In this document: in pieces, positions 1-6,117 of the stretch
How positions within the stretch are numbered: the first letter of the stretch is position 1
How the letters are laid out: each line of letters starts with the position of its first letter
NCBI GenBank assembly: GCA_045654025.1
Contig: JAZOMO010000039.1
Span: 1-9,797 of the forward strand
Direction: 5' to 3'
From: Scatosoma sp045654025
Lineage (GTDB): Bacteria > Bacillota > Clostridia > Christensenellales > Borkfalkiaceae
DNA length: 9,797 nucleotides
Program-made: the position numbers and the translations under genes
Notes under the pieces: model-generated
What the model saw: the letters and a program-made list of their open reading frames with translations, nothing else
Told to the model about the DNA's origin: nothing
Database searches by the model: none

Positions 1-38
1 CGCCTTGTAGAAGACGAAATTTGCTCGCTATAAAATTG

Positions 39-84
39 CTTCGCACCCAAAAGGAAGGATTTTGAAATGATTTTTGGTGCGAAG
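39..84. repeat. Imperfect inverted repeat upstream of dnaJ
   Basis: Positions 39-52 (CTTCGCACCCAAAA) pair with 71-84 (TTTTTGGTGCGAAG): 13 of 14 positions complementary, with one C/T mismatch and an 18-nt loop. The loop holds AAGGAAGG (51-58), so a folded RNA would carry a Shine-Dalgarno-like sequence in or next to the loop. It is not a CIRCE element (TTAGCACTC-N9-GAGTGCTAA), and there is no T tract directly after it, so it is not a standard terminator. Function unknown; it could be an RNA structure in the messenger that runs into dnaJ. Confidence 0.5.
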
Positions 85-126
85 GAAGATATTATACCAA
101 AGTATTATGATGACGACAAGCCATAA
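67..126 (+). CDS. Possible 19-residue small ORF ahead of dnaJ
   Basis: ATG at 67 is preceded by AAGGAAGG (51-58) at an 8-nt spacing and opens a short frame ending at TAA 124-126, giving MIFGAKEDIIPKYYDDDKP. The ribosome binding site is good, but the frame is too short to show coding bias and I recognise no family. The same frame is open back to the stop at 31-33, so it could also be a remnant of the preceding gene. The acidic tail ending DDDKP vaguely recalls DnaK C termini, but this is not enough to assign it. Treat as doubtful. Confidence 0.2.
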   Translation: MIFGAKEDIIPKYYDDDKP

Positions 127-133
127 AAGCGTT

Positions 134-149
134 CAAAAGACGCCTTTTG
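134..149 (+). promoter_or_regulatory. Small hairpin in the dnaJ 5' region
   Basis: CAAAAG (134-139), loop ACGC, CTTTTG (144-149) form a perfect 6-bp stem about 40 nt before the dnaJ start. There is no T run after it and no convincing sigma-A promoter between it and dnaJ, so dnaJ is probably read from a promoter beyond the left edge. It may be an RNA processing or stability element. This is inference. Confidence 0.25.
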
Positions 150-189
150 GGCTGGTTCGGATTATATTGTTTTGGTTAGGGAGTATAAT

Positions 190-1320
190 ATGGCAGAAAA
201 AAGAAACTATTACGAGGTGCTGGGCGTAGAGCGTGGCGCAAGCCCCGACGAGATAAAATCGGCATATCGTAAGCTGGCGATGAAATACCACCCCGATAGA
301 AATCAGGGCAGTGAAGAGGCGGCGGAAAAATTCAAGGAAATCAACGAGGCGAATGAAACGCTTTCCGACCCTGAAAAGCGGAAACAGTACGATTTCGAGC
401 TTGATCACCCGGGTATGGGCGGTGGCGGCTTTGGCGGTTTCGGCGGCTTTGAGGGCGGTTTCTCTGATATCTTTGAAGGGATTTTCGGCGGTGGATTCGG
501 TGGCTTTGGCGGCGGTAGAACGACGCGTCAGTCGGTCGGCGCTAAAGTTCAGATAGAGATGACGCTCAGCTTTATGGACGCGGCGAAGGGTTGCAGAAAG
601 ACCTTCCGTTATAAGCATAACGTTTCCTGTTCGACTTGCAACGGTACGGGTGCAAAGGGCGGCAGAGAGTTTTCCACTTGCTCGCATTGTAATGGTACTG
701 GTACGGTCAAGACGGTGCGCAATACCGTCTTTGGCAGAACGATTCAGCAAGGCCCTTGTCCCGATTGCGGCGGTAAGGGCAGAATCATCAAGGAAAAATG
801 TCCCGACTGCCGTGGCAGAGGGATCCTTGCAAAAGAAGAGGAAATGTCCATCAACATTCCTGCGGGCGCGGATACGGGCAGCTATATGCGCTTTGAGGGG
901 AAAGGGCATGCGGCTGAGGGTGGCGGTGTTGCGGGCGACTTAATCGTTGCCTTCCGTGTGGAAGGTCACAAGCTATTCACCCGTGAACAGTTCGACCTGC
1001 ATGTAAACCTGCCGATTTCCTTCTTGACTGCGTCGATGGGCGGTAAGGTAAAAGTGCCTACTCTCGATGACACCATCGAGTACTCCATTCCCGAAGGCAC
1101 GCAAAGCGGTAAGGTGTTCCGTGTTCGTGGCAAGGGGATTAAAACCTCGCGCGGGACGGGGGATTTATACTTACACGTGGTGGTGGAAGTGCCCAAACTC
1201 TCCCGCGAACAAAAGAAGAAATTGGAAAAGGCGTTTGATGATATCGGCTTGAAACAGCAAGAACAGATGAAACGCTACGCCGACAATATGGAAGCCTTGT
1301 ACGGCGAAAAACCTTATTGA
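190..1320 (+). CDS. dnaJ: Chaperone protein DnaJ (Hsp40)
   Basis: Cytoplasmic co-chaperone that delivers unfolded proteins to DnaK and stimulates its ATPase. The 376-residue protein has full type I architecture: J domain at about 4-68 with the HPD motif at 34-36, a Gly/Phe-rich linker at about 75-109, the zinc-binding domain with four CxxCxGxG repeats (cysteines 147/150, 164/167, 190/193, 204/207), then the C-terminal substrate-binding domains. The ATG at 190 is chosen because AGGGAG (178-183) lies 6 nt upstream and the J domain begins at once (MAEKRNYYEVLG); an in-frame TTG at 172 would add six residues but lies upstream of the binding site. Length and all key residues are normal. In Bacillota it usually follows grpE-dnaK; those would lie left of the window. 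A strong terminator follows, so it seems to be the last gene of its transcript. Confidence 0.98.
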   Translation: MAEKRNYYEVLGVERGASPDEIKSAYRKLAMKYHPDRNQGSEEAAEKFKEINEANETLSDPEKRKQYDFELDHPGMGGGGFGGFGGFEGGFSDIFEGIFGGGFGGFGGGRTTRQSVGAKVQIEMTLSFMDAAKGCRKTFRYKHNVSCSTCNGTGAKGGREFSTCSHCNGTGTVKTVRNTVFGRTIQQGPCPDCGGKGRIIKEKCPDCRGRGILAKEEEMSINIPAGADTGSYMRFEGKGHAAEGGGVAGDLIVAFRVEGHKLFTREQFDLHVNLPISFLTASMGGKVKVPTLDDTIEYSIPEGTQSGKVFRVRGKGIKTSRGTGDLYLHVVVEVPKLSREQKKKLEKAFDDIGLKQQEQMKRYADNMEALYGEKPY

Positions 1321-1328
1321 TGATGAAA

Positions 1329-1362
1329 CGGAGCCTAAACAGAGCTTAGGCTCTGTTTTTTT
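1329..1362 (+). terminator. Intrinsic terminator after dnaJ with two alternative stems
   Basis: AAACAGAGC (1337-1345), loop TTAG, GCTCTGTTT (1350-1358) make a perfect 9-bp stem running into a 7-T tract (1356-1362). The same bases can instead form CGGAGCCTAA (1329-1338) with TTAGGCTCTG (1346-1355), one G-U pair included. The two stems exclude each other. The first is the normal terminator form; the second also ends next to the T run. It separates dnaJ from prmA. Confidence 0.85.
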
Positions 1363-1374
1363 GCTCTAAAACTG

Positions 1375-1403
1375 TTGAAAAATGCTCACAGATATGCTAT
1401 AAT
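1375..1403 (+). promoter_or_regulatory. Sigma-A promoter for prmA-rsmE-mtaB-HIT
   Basis: The -35 box TTGAAA (1375-1380) and -10 box TATAAT (1398-1403) are separated by exactly 17 nt, with an extended -10 TGC (1395-1397). Transcription should start near 1410, only some 14 nt before the prmA ATG, so the leader is very short and carries little beyond the ribosome binding site AGAGGTGA (1412-1419). The promoter follows directly on the dnaJ terminator, so the RNA-modification genes can be expressed independently of the heat-shock operon. Confidence 0.8.
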
Positions 1404-1423
1404 AGCGGAAAAGAGGTGAAATT

Positions 1424-2377
1424 ATGAAATACGTAGAATTGACGATACATACGACGACGGAGGCGAGCGAAATCCTTGCCGATATTATGTGGGGGTACAC
1501 CGACTTTGGGGTGACCATCTGCGATAGAAACGATATCATCGCCCTGCAAAAGAGCAAGGATACCATGTACTGGGATTACATGGATGACGAGTTGTCGGAA
1601 AGCAAGCCTTCGGACGTGCTGGTGAAATGCTACGTAGAGGCGGACACGGCGGAAGAAACCATTCGCTCTATTTTAAACGATATTGCCTTGGCGCAGGAGA
1701 ATTGCGGCGGCGCGTTGCCTTTTGGTACGCTGGAGGATACCAAGCGTACGGTGGACGGAGACGACTGGATTGACGTGTGGAAAAAGCACTTCCGTCCCAT
1801 TCACTTGGGGCGTATCGTGGTCGTGCCCGAATGGATTGACTATACCCCTGCTGAGGGAGAGTTAATCGTTCTTTTGGACAGCAATATGGCGTTCGGTACG
1901 GGGGAACACGAAACGACCTCGTCGGTGGTAGAGCTGATGCAGGAATACGTGCAGGAGGATTCCATCTGTATCGACGTTGGTTGTGGCAGTGGTATCTTGG
2001 GAATTTCCGCAATCAAGCTTGGCGCAAAGAAAGCGTATCTCACCGACATTGACGAAGTGGCGGTCGTCTCTGCGACTCATAACAGCCAGCTGAACGGCAC
2101 GGCTGATAAGACTGTGGTGGCGCTTAGCAACCTCCTTGACGACACGGATATTCAGGGCGACGTCATGATGGCAAATATCACGGGAGAAATCCTCGTAATG
2201 CTTGCTCCGTCTATCCCGAAGAATTTGAAAAAGGACGGTGTATTGCTACTTAGCGGTATCATCGAAAGCCGTTTGCAGATGGTCAAGGACGCGTATGCGG
2301 CGGTGGGTATGGAAGTTATCAAAGAGAAGAGAAAGGGTGAATGGTTTGCCCTTGTATTAAAGCATAAAAAGGATTAA
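1424..2377 (+). CDS. prmA: Ribosomal protein L11 methyltransferase
   Basis: S-adenosylmethionine-dependent enzyme that methylates lysines and the N terminus of ribosomal protein L11. The 317-residue protein has the usual PrmA layout: an N-terminal substrate-recognition domain (about 1-100) and a Rossmann-type methyltransferase domain. Diagnostic elements are MAFGTGEHETT (155-165; often written GTGTHPTT in other species), SAM motif I IDVGCGSGILG (183-193), the acidic end of strand 2 (LTDID, 206-210), the MANIT segment with N251, and the C-terminal GEWFALVL (305-312). The ATG follows AGAGGTGA at a normal spacing. It abuts rsmE with no gap. Placement after dnaJ is standard for Bacillota. Length is typical (about 310). 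Confidence 0.96.
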   Translation: MKYVELTIHTTTEASEILADIMWGYTDFGVTICDRNDIIALQKSKDTMYWDYMDDELSESKPSDVLVKCYVEADTAEETIRSILNDIALAQENCGGALPFGTLEDTKRTVDGDDWIDVWKKHFRPIHLGRIVVVPEWIDYTPAEGELIVLLDSNMAFGTGEHETTSSVVELMQEYVQEDSICIDVGCGSGILGISAIKLGAKKAYLTDIDEVAVVSATHNSQLNGTADKTVVALSNLLDDTDIQGDVMMANITGEILVMLAPSIPKNLKKDGVLLLSGIIESRLQMVKDAYAAVGMEVIKEKRKGEWFALVLKHKKD

Positions 2378-3130
2378 GTGGTAGGCATGTCTTCGTTAAA
2401 ACGGTTTTTTGTAGAAAAAATTGAAGAACAGGCTCTGCTTTGCGGTGAGGAATTTGAACACGCAAAGAACGTCCTTCGTCTGGGCGTTGGCGACGAGGTC
2501 ATCTTGCTGGACAACAGTGGTGTAGAATATACCGCCGTGATTGCAGAGGTGGCCAAAAAGCAGATGCTTTTGAACGTCATCGGCAAAGCAGTGGGCGACA
2601 AAGAGGCGGCTGTGGACGTGGCGCTCGTGTTCGGGTACTTGAAGAACGCCGACAAGAACGAATTTATCGTACAGAAGGCGGTCGAGCTGGGCGTAAAGAA
2701 GATTGTTGCTTTCTCCTCGGAGTTCTCCTCGGCGTACATGAACGCCAACAAGCTGGAACGCTTAAACAAGGTCAGCAAAGAGGCGGCGAAACAATGTATG
2801 CGCTCGGTTGCGCCCGTGGTCGAATATGCGGAAACCTTTGAAAAGGCGTTGCGTTCTGTGGACGGCTATACCAACAAATTATTCGCCTGCGAATTTGCTA
2901 CGGAGAGTAAGGCAGACCTTTCCTCGTTGCAAGGTTCTACTGCGGTTGTTGTCGGCAGTGAGGGTGGTTTTTCTCGTGCAGAAGAAGGGCTTGCGGCGGC
3001 GCAGGGCTTTGCCTCTATCACGCTTGGAAAGCGTATCCTGCGTGCGGAAACGGCGGCGGTGGCGCTCACCTCAGTCGTGATGTTCTCGCTGGGTGAACTT
3101 GGTGAAAACAAGGGGGCAGGTGCGAGGTGA
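2378..3130 (+). CDS. rsmE: 16S rRNA (uracil-1498-N3)-methyltransferase
   Basis: RsmE methylates N3 of U1498 in 16S rRNA within the 30S subunit. The 250-residue product has an N-terminal PUA-like domain (about 1-75) and a C-terminal SPOUT domain with a trefoil-knot SAM site: KNADKNEFIVQKAVELGV (89-106), EAAKQCMR (135-142), VVGSEGGFSRAEEG (191-204) and TLGKRILRAETAAVAL (215-230). The start is ambiguous. GTG 2378 abuts the prmA stop and has AAAAGGA (2367-2373) only 4 nt upstream. ATG 2387 would give a 247-residue protein beginning MSSLKRFFVE, closer to the usual family N terminus (MRRFFVE), but has a poorly placed ribosome binding site. The gene ends in a 4-nt overlap with mtaB. Confidence 0.94.
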   Translation: MVGMSSLKRFFVEKIEEQALLCGEEFEHAKNVLRLGVGDEVILLDNSGVEYTAVIAEVAKKQMLLNVIGKAVGDKEAAVDVALVFGYLKNADKNEFIVQKAVELGVKKIVAFSSEFSSAYMNANKLERLNKVSKEAAKQCMRSVAPVVEYAETFEKALRSVDGYTNKLFACEFATESKADLSSLQGSTAVVVGSEGGFSRAEEGLAAAQGFASITLGKRILRAETAAVALTSVVMFSLGELGENKGAGAR

Positions 3131-4401
3131 AGGCGGTAGTATTCACGCTTGGCTGTAAGGTCAACGACGTAGAGAGCGGCTCTTTAATTCGTGGTTTGGA
3201 GGAGCTGGGGTACACCGTTTCTCGCTATATTGAGGACGGCGCAGACCTATATATTATCAACACCTGCGCGGTGACAGCGGAGGCGGAACGCAAGAGTCGG
3301 CAAACGGTGGGCAAGGCAATCAAGGCGATTGAGGCGGGAAAAAACGCCAAAATCATCGTCTGCGGATGCGCCTCGCAACGGGATGCAAACCAGTTTTTGG
3401 ATAAGAGCGAAAACGTGTTCTACGTATCGGGCGCGCAGGCAAAGAATCGTATTTTGGAGCTGGCATCGGCAGGTTTCCCTTTGGAAAAACGAGGGATTTG
3501 CCTAGAGGATAGCGGGAAAATCTACGAGGAAATGCCCATTCCGGAATGCTTAAAAACCCGAAATTTCGTTAAAATTCAAGACGGTTGCAATCGGTTCTGT
3601 TCCTATTGTATTATTCCGTATCTGCGTGGGCGCAGTCGTTCGCGCGCGCTCTCGTCTGTGGTGGACGAAGTGCTCTCTTCCACGGCGGCAGAGACGGTGT
3701 TGACGGGTATTGATATTTCCGATTATCAGGATGTGGACGGCAACACCTTCATTGATTTGTTGTTGGCGCTCAAAGATGCGCCCACGCGTATTCGCTTGGG
3801 GTCGATTGAGGTCAGCCTGATTACCGAAGAATTTTTGTCTGCGGCGAAGCAAGTAAAACATTTTGCTCCGCAGTTCCATTTGTCGTTGCAGAGTGGTTCG
3901 AGCTCCGTATTAAAGAGCATGAACCGCCATTATACGAGAGAGGAATATTTAGAGGCTTGCCGCAAAATTTACGAGGCGTTCCCGAATGCATCGATTACGA
4001 CGGATATTATCGTCGGTTTTCCTACGGAAACGGAGGAGGACTTCCAGCAGTCGGTTCGGATTGTGGAAGAGGCTGGATTTTTGCAGGTGCACGCATTCCC
4101 GTACTCCCCTCGGCAGGGAACGGTGGCGTATAGAAAGTATAAGGAATTGCCGTCTTCCGTGAAAAAAGAACGGGTAGAGCGATTGTTGCAAAAGGCGGGT
4201 CAGGTGAAGGCGAAGTATTTAAAAAAGACGGTGGGGGAAGAGCTCTCCGTCGTTTGGGAATACTGTTTAGATGGGTACTGGGAAGGGTATTCGGATAACT
4301 ACGTCCGTGTGTACGTAGAGGATAAAACGGGGAAAGAACCTACCCATGTACGTGTTGAAAAATTGTTTAAGGACGGCGTGCTTGCCGTAGAGATTGTATA
4401 A
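3127..4401 (+). CDS. mtaB: tRNA t6A37 methylthiotransferase (radical SAM)
   Basis: MtaB converts N6-threonylcarbamoyladenosine at position 37 of ANN-decoding tRNAs to ms2t6A, using two [4Fe-4S] clusters. The 424-residue protein shows an N-terminal UPF0004 domain with cluster ligands C10, C47 and C81 (FTLGCKVN, NTCAVTAEAERKS, CGCASQ), a radical-SAM core with CxxxCxxC at C154, C158, C161 (QDGCNRFCSYCIIPY) and a C-terminal TRAM-like RNA-binding region (about 369-424, with GYSDNYVRV). NTCAVTAEAERKS and the overall length fit MtaB rather than MiaB or RimO. The GTG start lies in GTGA, overlapping the rsmE stop by 4 nt, and gives the expected family N terminus; AGGTG (3118-3122) lies just upstream, so coupled translation is likely. 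Confidence 0.95.
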   Translation: MKAVVFTLGCKVNDVESGSLIRGLEELGYTVSRYIEDGADLYIINTCAVTAEAERKSRQTVGKAIKAIEAGKNAKIIVCGCASQRDANQFLDKSENVFYVSGAQAKNRILELASAGFPLEKRGICLEDSGKIYEEMPIPECLKTRNFVKIQDGCNRFCSYCIIPYLRGRSRSRALSSVVDEVLSSTAAETVLTGIDISDYQDVDGNTFIDLLLALKDAPTRIRLGSIEVSLITEEFLSAAKQVKHFAPQFHLSLQSGSSSVLKSMNRHYTREEYLEACRKIYEAFPNASITTDIIVGFPTETEEDFQQSVRIVEEAGFLQVHAFPYSPRQGTVAYRKYKELPSSVKKERVERLLQKAGQVKAKYLKKTVGEELSVVWEYCLDGYWEGYSDNYVRVYVEDKTGKEPTHVRVEKLFKDGVLAVEIV

Positions 4402-4417
4402 AAAGGAGAAAAGAAAG

Positions 4418-4753
4418 ATGGAAAACTGTATCTTTTGTAAAATCGTTGCAGGGGACATTCCCTCGCCTAGACTGTATGAAGACGATAAGATGATTGTCAT
4501 TCGCGACATTGAACCGAAGGCGAAATTGCATTATCTGTGTATTCCGAAGCAACATTTTGCGTTGCTTTCCGAGATGGATGAGGCGCGCGCAGGGCTTGTA
4601 AAACACCTCTTTCAAACTATTCCTGCGCTTGAAAAGACGCTTGGTCTTGAAGGCGGCTATCGTGTGATTATCAATCAGGGCGAAGACGGTGGCCAGACCG
4701 TACCTCACCTGCATATTCACCTCTTAGGCGGCGAAAAGCTTGGTGACTTCTAA
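4418..4753 (+). CDS. Histidine triad (HIT) family protein, HinT-like
   Basis: Small cytoplasmic nucleotide-binding hydrolase of the HIT superfamily; HinT-type members hydrolyse purine nucleoside phosphoramidates and aminoacyl- or lipidyl-adenylates. The 111-residue product has the N-terminal CIFCKIVAGDIPS signature (C4 and C7, a likely zinc pair), the INQGEDGGQTVPH segment and the histidine triad H97-L-H99-I-H101-L-L, with all three histidines intact. ATG 4418 is chosen because AAGGAG (4403-4408) lies 9 nt upstream; an in-frame TTG at 4394 overlaps the end of mtaB and has no ribosome binding site. A 16-nt gap follows mtaB, so it should belong to the same operon. In many Clostridia rpsU follows a HIT gene here; it does not in this window. 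Natural substrate unknown. Confidence 0.93.
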   Translation: MENCIFCKIVAGDIPSPRLYEDDKMIVIRDIEPKAKLHYLCIPKQHFALLSEMDEARAGLVKHLFQTIPALEKTLGLEGGYRVIINQGEDGGQTVPHLHIHLLGGEKLGDF

Positions 4754-4780
4754 GGTTTAAACTGAATAGGTTTAGGCAAT

Positions 4781-4815
4781 ACTCCTTTCCGTATCAACGG
4801 GGAGGAGTTTTTTTT
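4781..4815 (+). terminator. Intrinsic terminator overlapping the next gene's ribosome binding site
   Basis: ACTCCTTTCCGT (4781-4792), loop ATCA, ACGGGGAGGAGT (4797-4808) pair over all 12 positions (two G-U pairs), followed by eight T (4808-4815). It is the terminator of the prmA-HIT unit. Its 3' arm contains GGGGAGGAG (4799-4807), an almost ideal Shine-Dalgarno sequence 8 nt before ATG 4816, so the T tract is the spacer between the ribosome binding site and the start codon. Confidence 0.85.
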
Positions 4816-5262
4816 ATGCGATTTCGAAACTGGTTGTCGTTGTTGTTTTGCGGCGTTCTTTGTGGTGGTCTGTTGCTTTCTTGCGCCGCGCTTTGCAATC
4901 CCTGCGGTTATGTGATGGGCGGCGTGGAAACTGGCAGGGAATATTACCTATACAGCCCCTCTTCGCAGGCGAAAATTGCAGATAGCCTTTCCTTTGCGGA
5001 CTATTTTTCCAAGGTGGGCGAAAAGTATATTCTGCGTTTTTCCTCTTCGGCAGAGGCGAACGCTTACGCGGAAAAGCTGTTGATGGAAAAGGGTGCGCGG
5101 ACGGTGTTTGAGGAACGAGTGGCAGGCGTGCGGTCGATTTACGCCTACGTGTCGAACGGGTGCAAAGGGGTGCGAATCTTAGACGGTAGGGTAAACTTAC
5201 ACTTGGCGATTTGCGGCGAGGAAGTGCAGGTGGGCACGCCGATTATCTTCGGTGGATATTGA
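4816..5262 (+). CDS. Exported protein resembling the C-terminal part of YwmB
   Basis: 148 residues with an N-terminal hydrophobic signal or anchor (about 5-27) and several cysteines there (C12, C16, C23, C27, C30); LLSC at 20-23 is a poor lipobox, so lipid attachment is uncertain. The mature part is mixed alpha/beta. The C terminus, with SIYAY (107-111), VNLHLAI (126-132) and GTPIIFGGY (140-148), recalls from memory the conserved end of YwmB-family proteins (SAYT, MNLQIA, GTPIITxEY), but the protein is much shorter than the roughly 240 residues of YwmB. In Bacillus subtilis ywmB lies in the ywmB-murAA-spoIID-spoIIQ region, and a SpoIIQ-like gene follows here, which supports the link. The start is fixed by GGAGGAG in the preceding terminator arm. 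The gene is secure; the family call is tentative. Confidence 0.7.
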   Translation: MRFRNWLSLLFCGVLCGGLLLSCAALCNPCGYVMGGVETGREYYLYSPSSQAKIADSLSFADYFSKVGEKYILRFSSSAEANAYAEKLLMEKGARTVFEERVAGVRSIYAYVSNGCKGVRILDGRVNLHLAICGEEVQVGTPIIFGGY

Positions 5263-5287
5263 TATATAAATCCTTTTTCTCACGAAT

Positions 5288-5317
5288 GTATAAAAGGAAA
5301 ACAATCGGGCAATAAAG
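5288..5317 (+). promoter_or_regulatory. Possible sigma-F-type promoter before the SpoIIQ-like gene
   Basis: GTATA (5288-5292) and GGCAATAAAG (5308-5317) are separated by 15 nt. This resembles the forespore sigma-F pattern GYATA - N15/16 - GGNNANANTR, missing only the T of the -10 box. In B. subtilis spoIIQ is a sigma-F gene, so the position is meaningful, but the sequence is A-rich and a chance match is quite possible. No good sigma-A promoter is seen in this 88-nt gap. Confidence 0.3.
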
Positions 5318-5350
5318 ATAGCACAAAACCATTTTTGGAGGATAGAAACA

Positions 5351-6040
5351 ATGCGAGAATTCAAGGACGAAAAAGAAAAATCTCAGGGAAGACAAAGAAA
5401 AACACAAATTAACTGGAAGGACAAGCAAGCTTGGATAGGTTTGGCTTCGGCTTGTGTAGCCGTCGTGGTGGCGGTTTTACTGATTATCGGCATGGCAGGT
5501 GGGCAGCAGCCTTCGATTGATGCCGGGAATGTGGATAGCTCATCGCCAAGTGACAATCAACAGCAACAACAACCAGAGCCACAGCCGCAGCCCCCGCAGG
5601 ACACCGAACAGCCGGTGGATGAGGAACTGGAAATGCAGATGCCGATAGAGGTCGTTTCCGTTTCCAACGAGTTTGGTTTCTACTATAACCAGACTTTGGA
5701 TTGCTATTACCACCATGAGGGCGTGGATTTCCAGACGGAAGCAGGCACGGCGGTGCTGGCGGTAAAGAGCGGTGTGGTCGAGAGCATCTACTCAGGCGAC
5801 CTCTTAAATGGCACTGAGATTGTCCTGGATCATGGCGACGGCTTGAAGACGCTGTATCGCTTCGTGACTGTGGTGGATGGGCTTGCAGTAGGGGATAAGG
5901 TAAAGCAGGGGGATACGATTGCCGTGGTGGCGGAGGCGACTGGCAACGAGTATAAGGACGGTGCGCATCTGCATTTCGAGATTTTAGAAAACGGCAAGAC
6001 GGTAGACCCGACTGCTCATCTGGATTTTTTGGAAAAATAA
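5351..6040 (+). CDS. Membrane-anchored LytM/M23 peptidase-domain protein, SpoIIQ-like
   Basis: 229 residues: a charged cytoplasmic N terminus (1-27), one transmembrane helix (about 28-49), a low-complexity Ser/Gln/Pro linker (about 54-90) and an extracytoplasmic LytM (M23) domain (about 97-226). Zinc ligands look intact: H122-E-G-V-D126 (HxxxD) and H206-L-H208 (HxH), with H161 in the HGDGLKTLY loop. M23 enzymes cut peptidoglycan peptide bonds. Topology and size match SpoIIQ, the forespore half of the SpoIIQ-SpoIIIAH channel in engulfment. B. subtilis SpoIIQ has lost catalytic residues, while clostridial SpoIIQ keeps them, as here. A generic cell-wall hydrolase is the alternative; genomic context (YwmB-like gene upstream) favours SpoIIQ moderately. 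GGAGGA (5337-5342) lies 8 nt before the ATG. Confidence 0.85.
   Translation: MREFKDEKEKSQGRQRKTQINWKDKQAWIGLASACVAVVVAVLLIIGMAGGQQPSIDAGNVDSSSPSDNQQQQQPEPQPQPPQDTEQPVDEELEMQMPIEVVSVSNEFGFYYNQTLDCYYHHEGVDFQTEAGTAVLAVKSGVVESIYSGDLLNGTEIVLDHGDGLKTLYRFVTVVDGLAVGDKVKQGDTIAVVAEATGNEYKDGAHLHFEILENGKTVDPTAHLDFLEK
5564..5610 (+). repeat. CAR/CCN-rich low-complexity stretch (Gln/Pro linker)
   Basis: This run of CAA, CAG and CCN codons encodes the QQQQPEPQPQPPQ part of the linker in the SpoIIQ-like protein (about residues 70-83). Such linkers separate a membrane anchor from a wall-facing domain. The triplet-rich DNA could vary in length between strains by replication slippage; that is inference. Confidence 0.6.
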
Positions 6041-6074
6041 TCCCTTTGCCTCATAAATTTAAATAAAAAATCAT

Positions 6075-6117
6075 AAAATAACCTGCTATTACTTTTTGTC
6101 AATAGGGGTTATTTTTT
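6075..6117 (+). terminator. Probable intrinsic terminator overlapping a ribosome binding site
   Basis: AAAATAACC (6075-6083) pairs with GGTTATTTT (6107-6115), and CTATT (6086-6090) with AATAG (6101-6105), with a small internal loop (TG opposite G) and a 10-nt apical loop. A six-T run (6112-6117) closes it. It should end the SpoIIQ-like transcript. As at 4781-4815, the 3' arm holds the purine-rich ribosome binding site of the next gene (AGGGG, 6104-6108) and the T run leads straight into its ATG. The stem is A/T-rich, so it is weaker. Confidence 0.6.

Noticed and set aside
1..189. Search for a CIRCE/HrcA operator or a sigma-A promoter for dnaJ.
   Set aside because: The inverted repeat at 39-84 differs from CIRCE in sequence and spacing, and no -35/-10 pair at proper distance precedes dnaJ.
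172..189. Upstream TTG start for dnaJ.
   Set aside because: It lies upstream of the AGGGAG ribosome binding site; ATG 190 gives the standard N terminus.
133..909. Minus-strand open frame of 258 codons opposite dnaJ.
   Set aside because: It is the antisense of conserved dnaJ codons, with no promoter or ribosome binding site and no recognisable motif.
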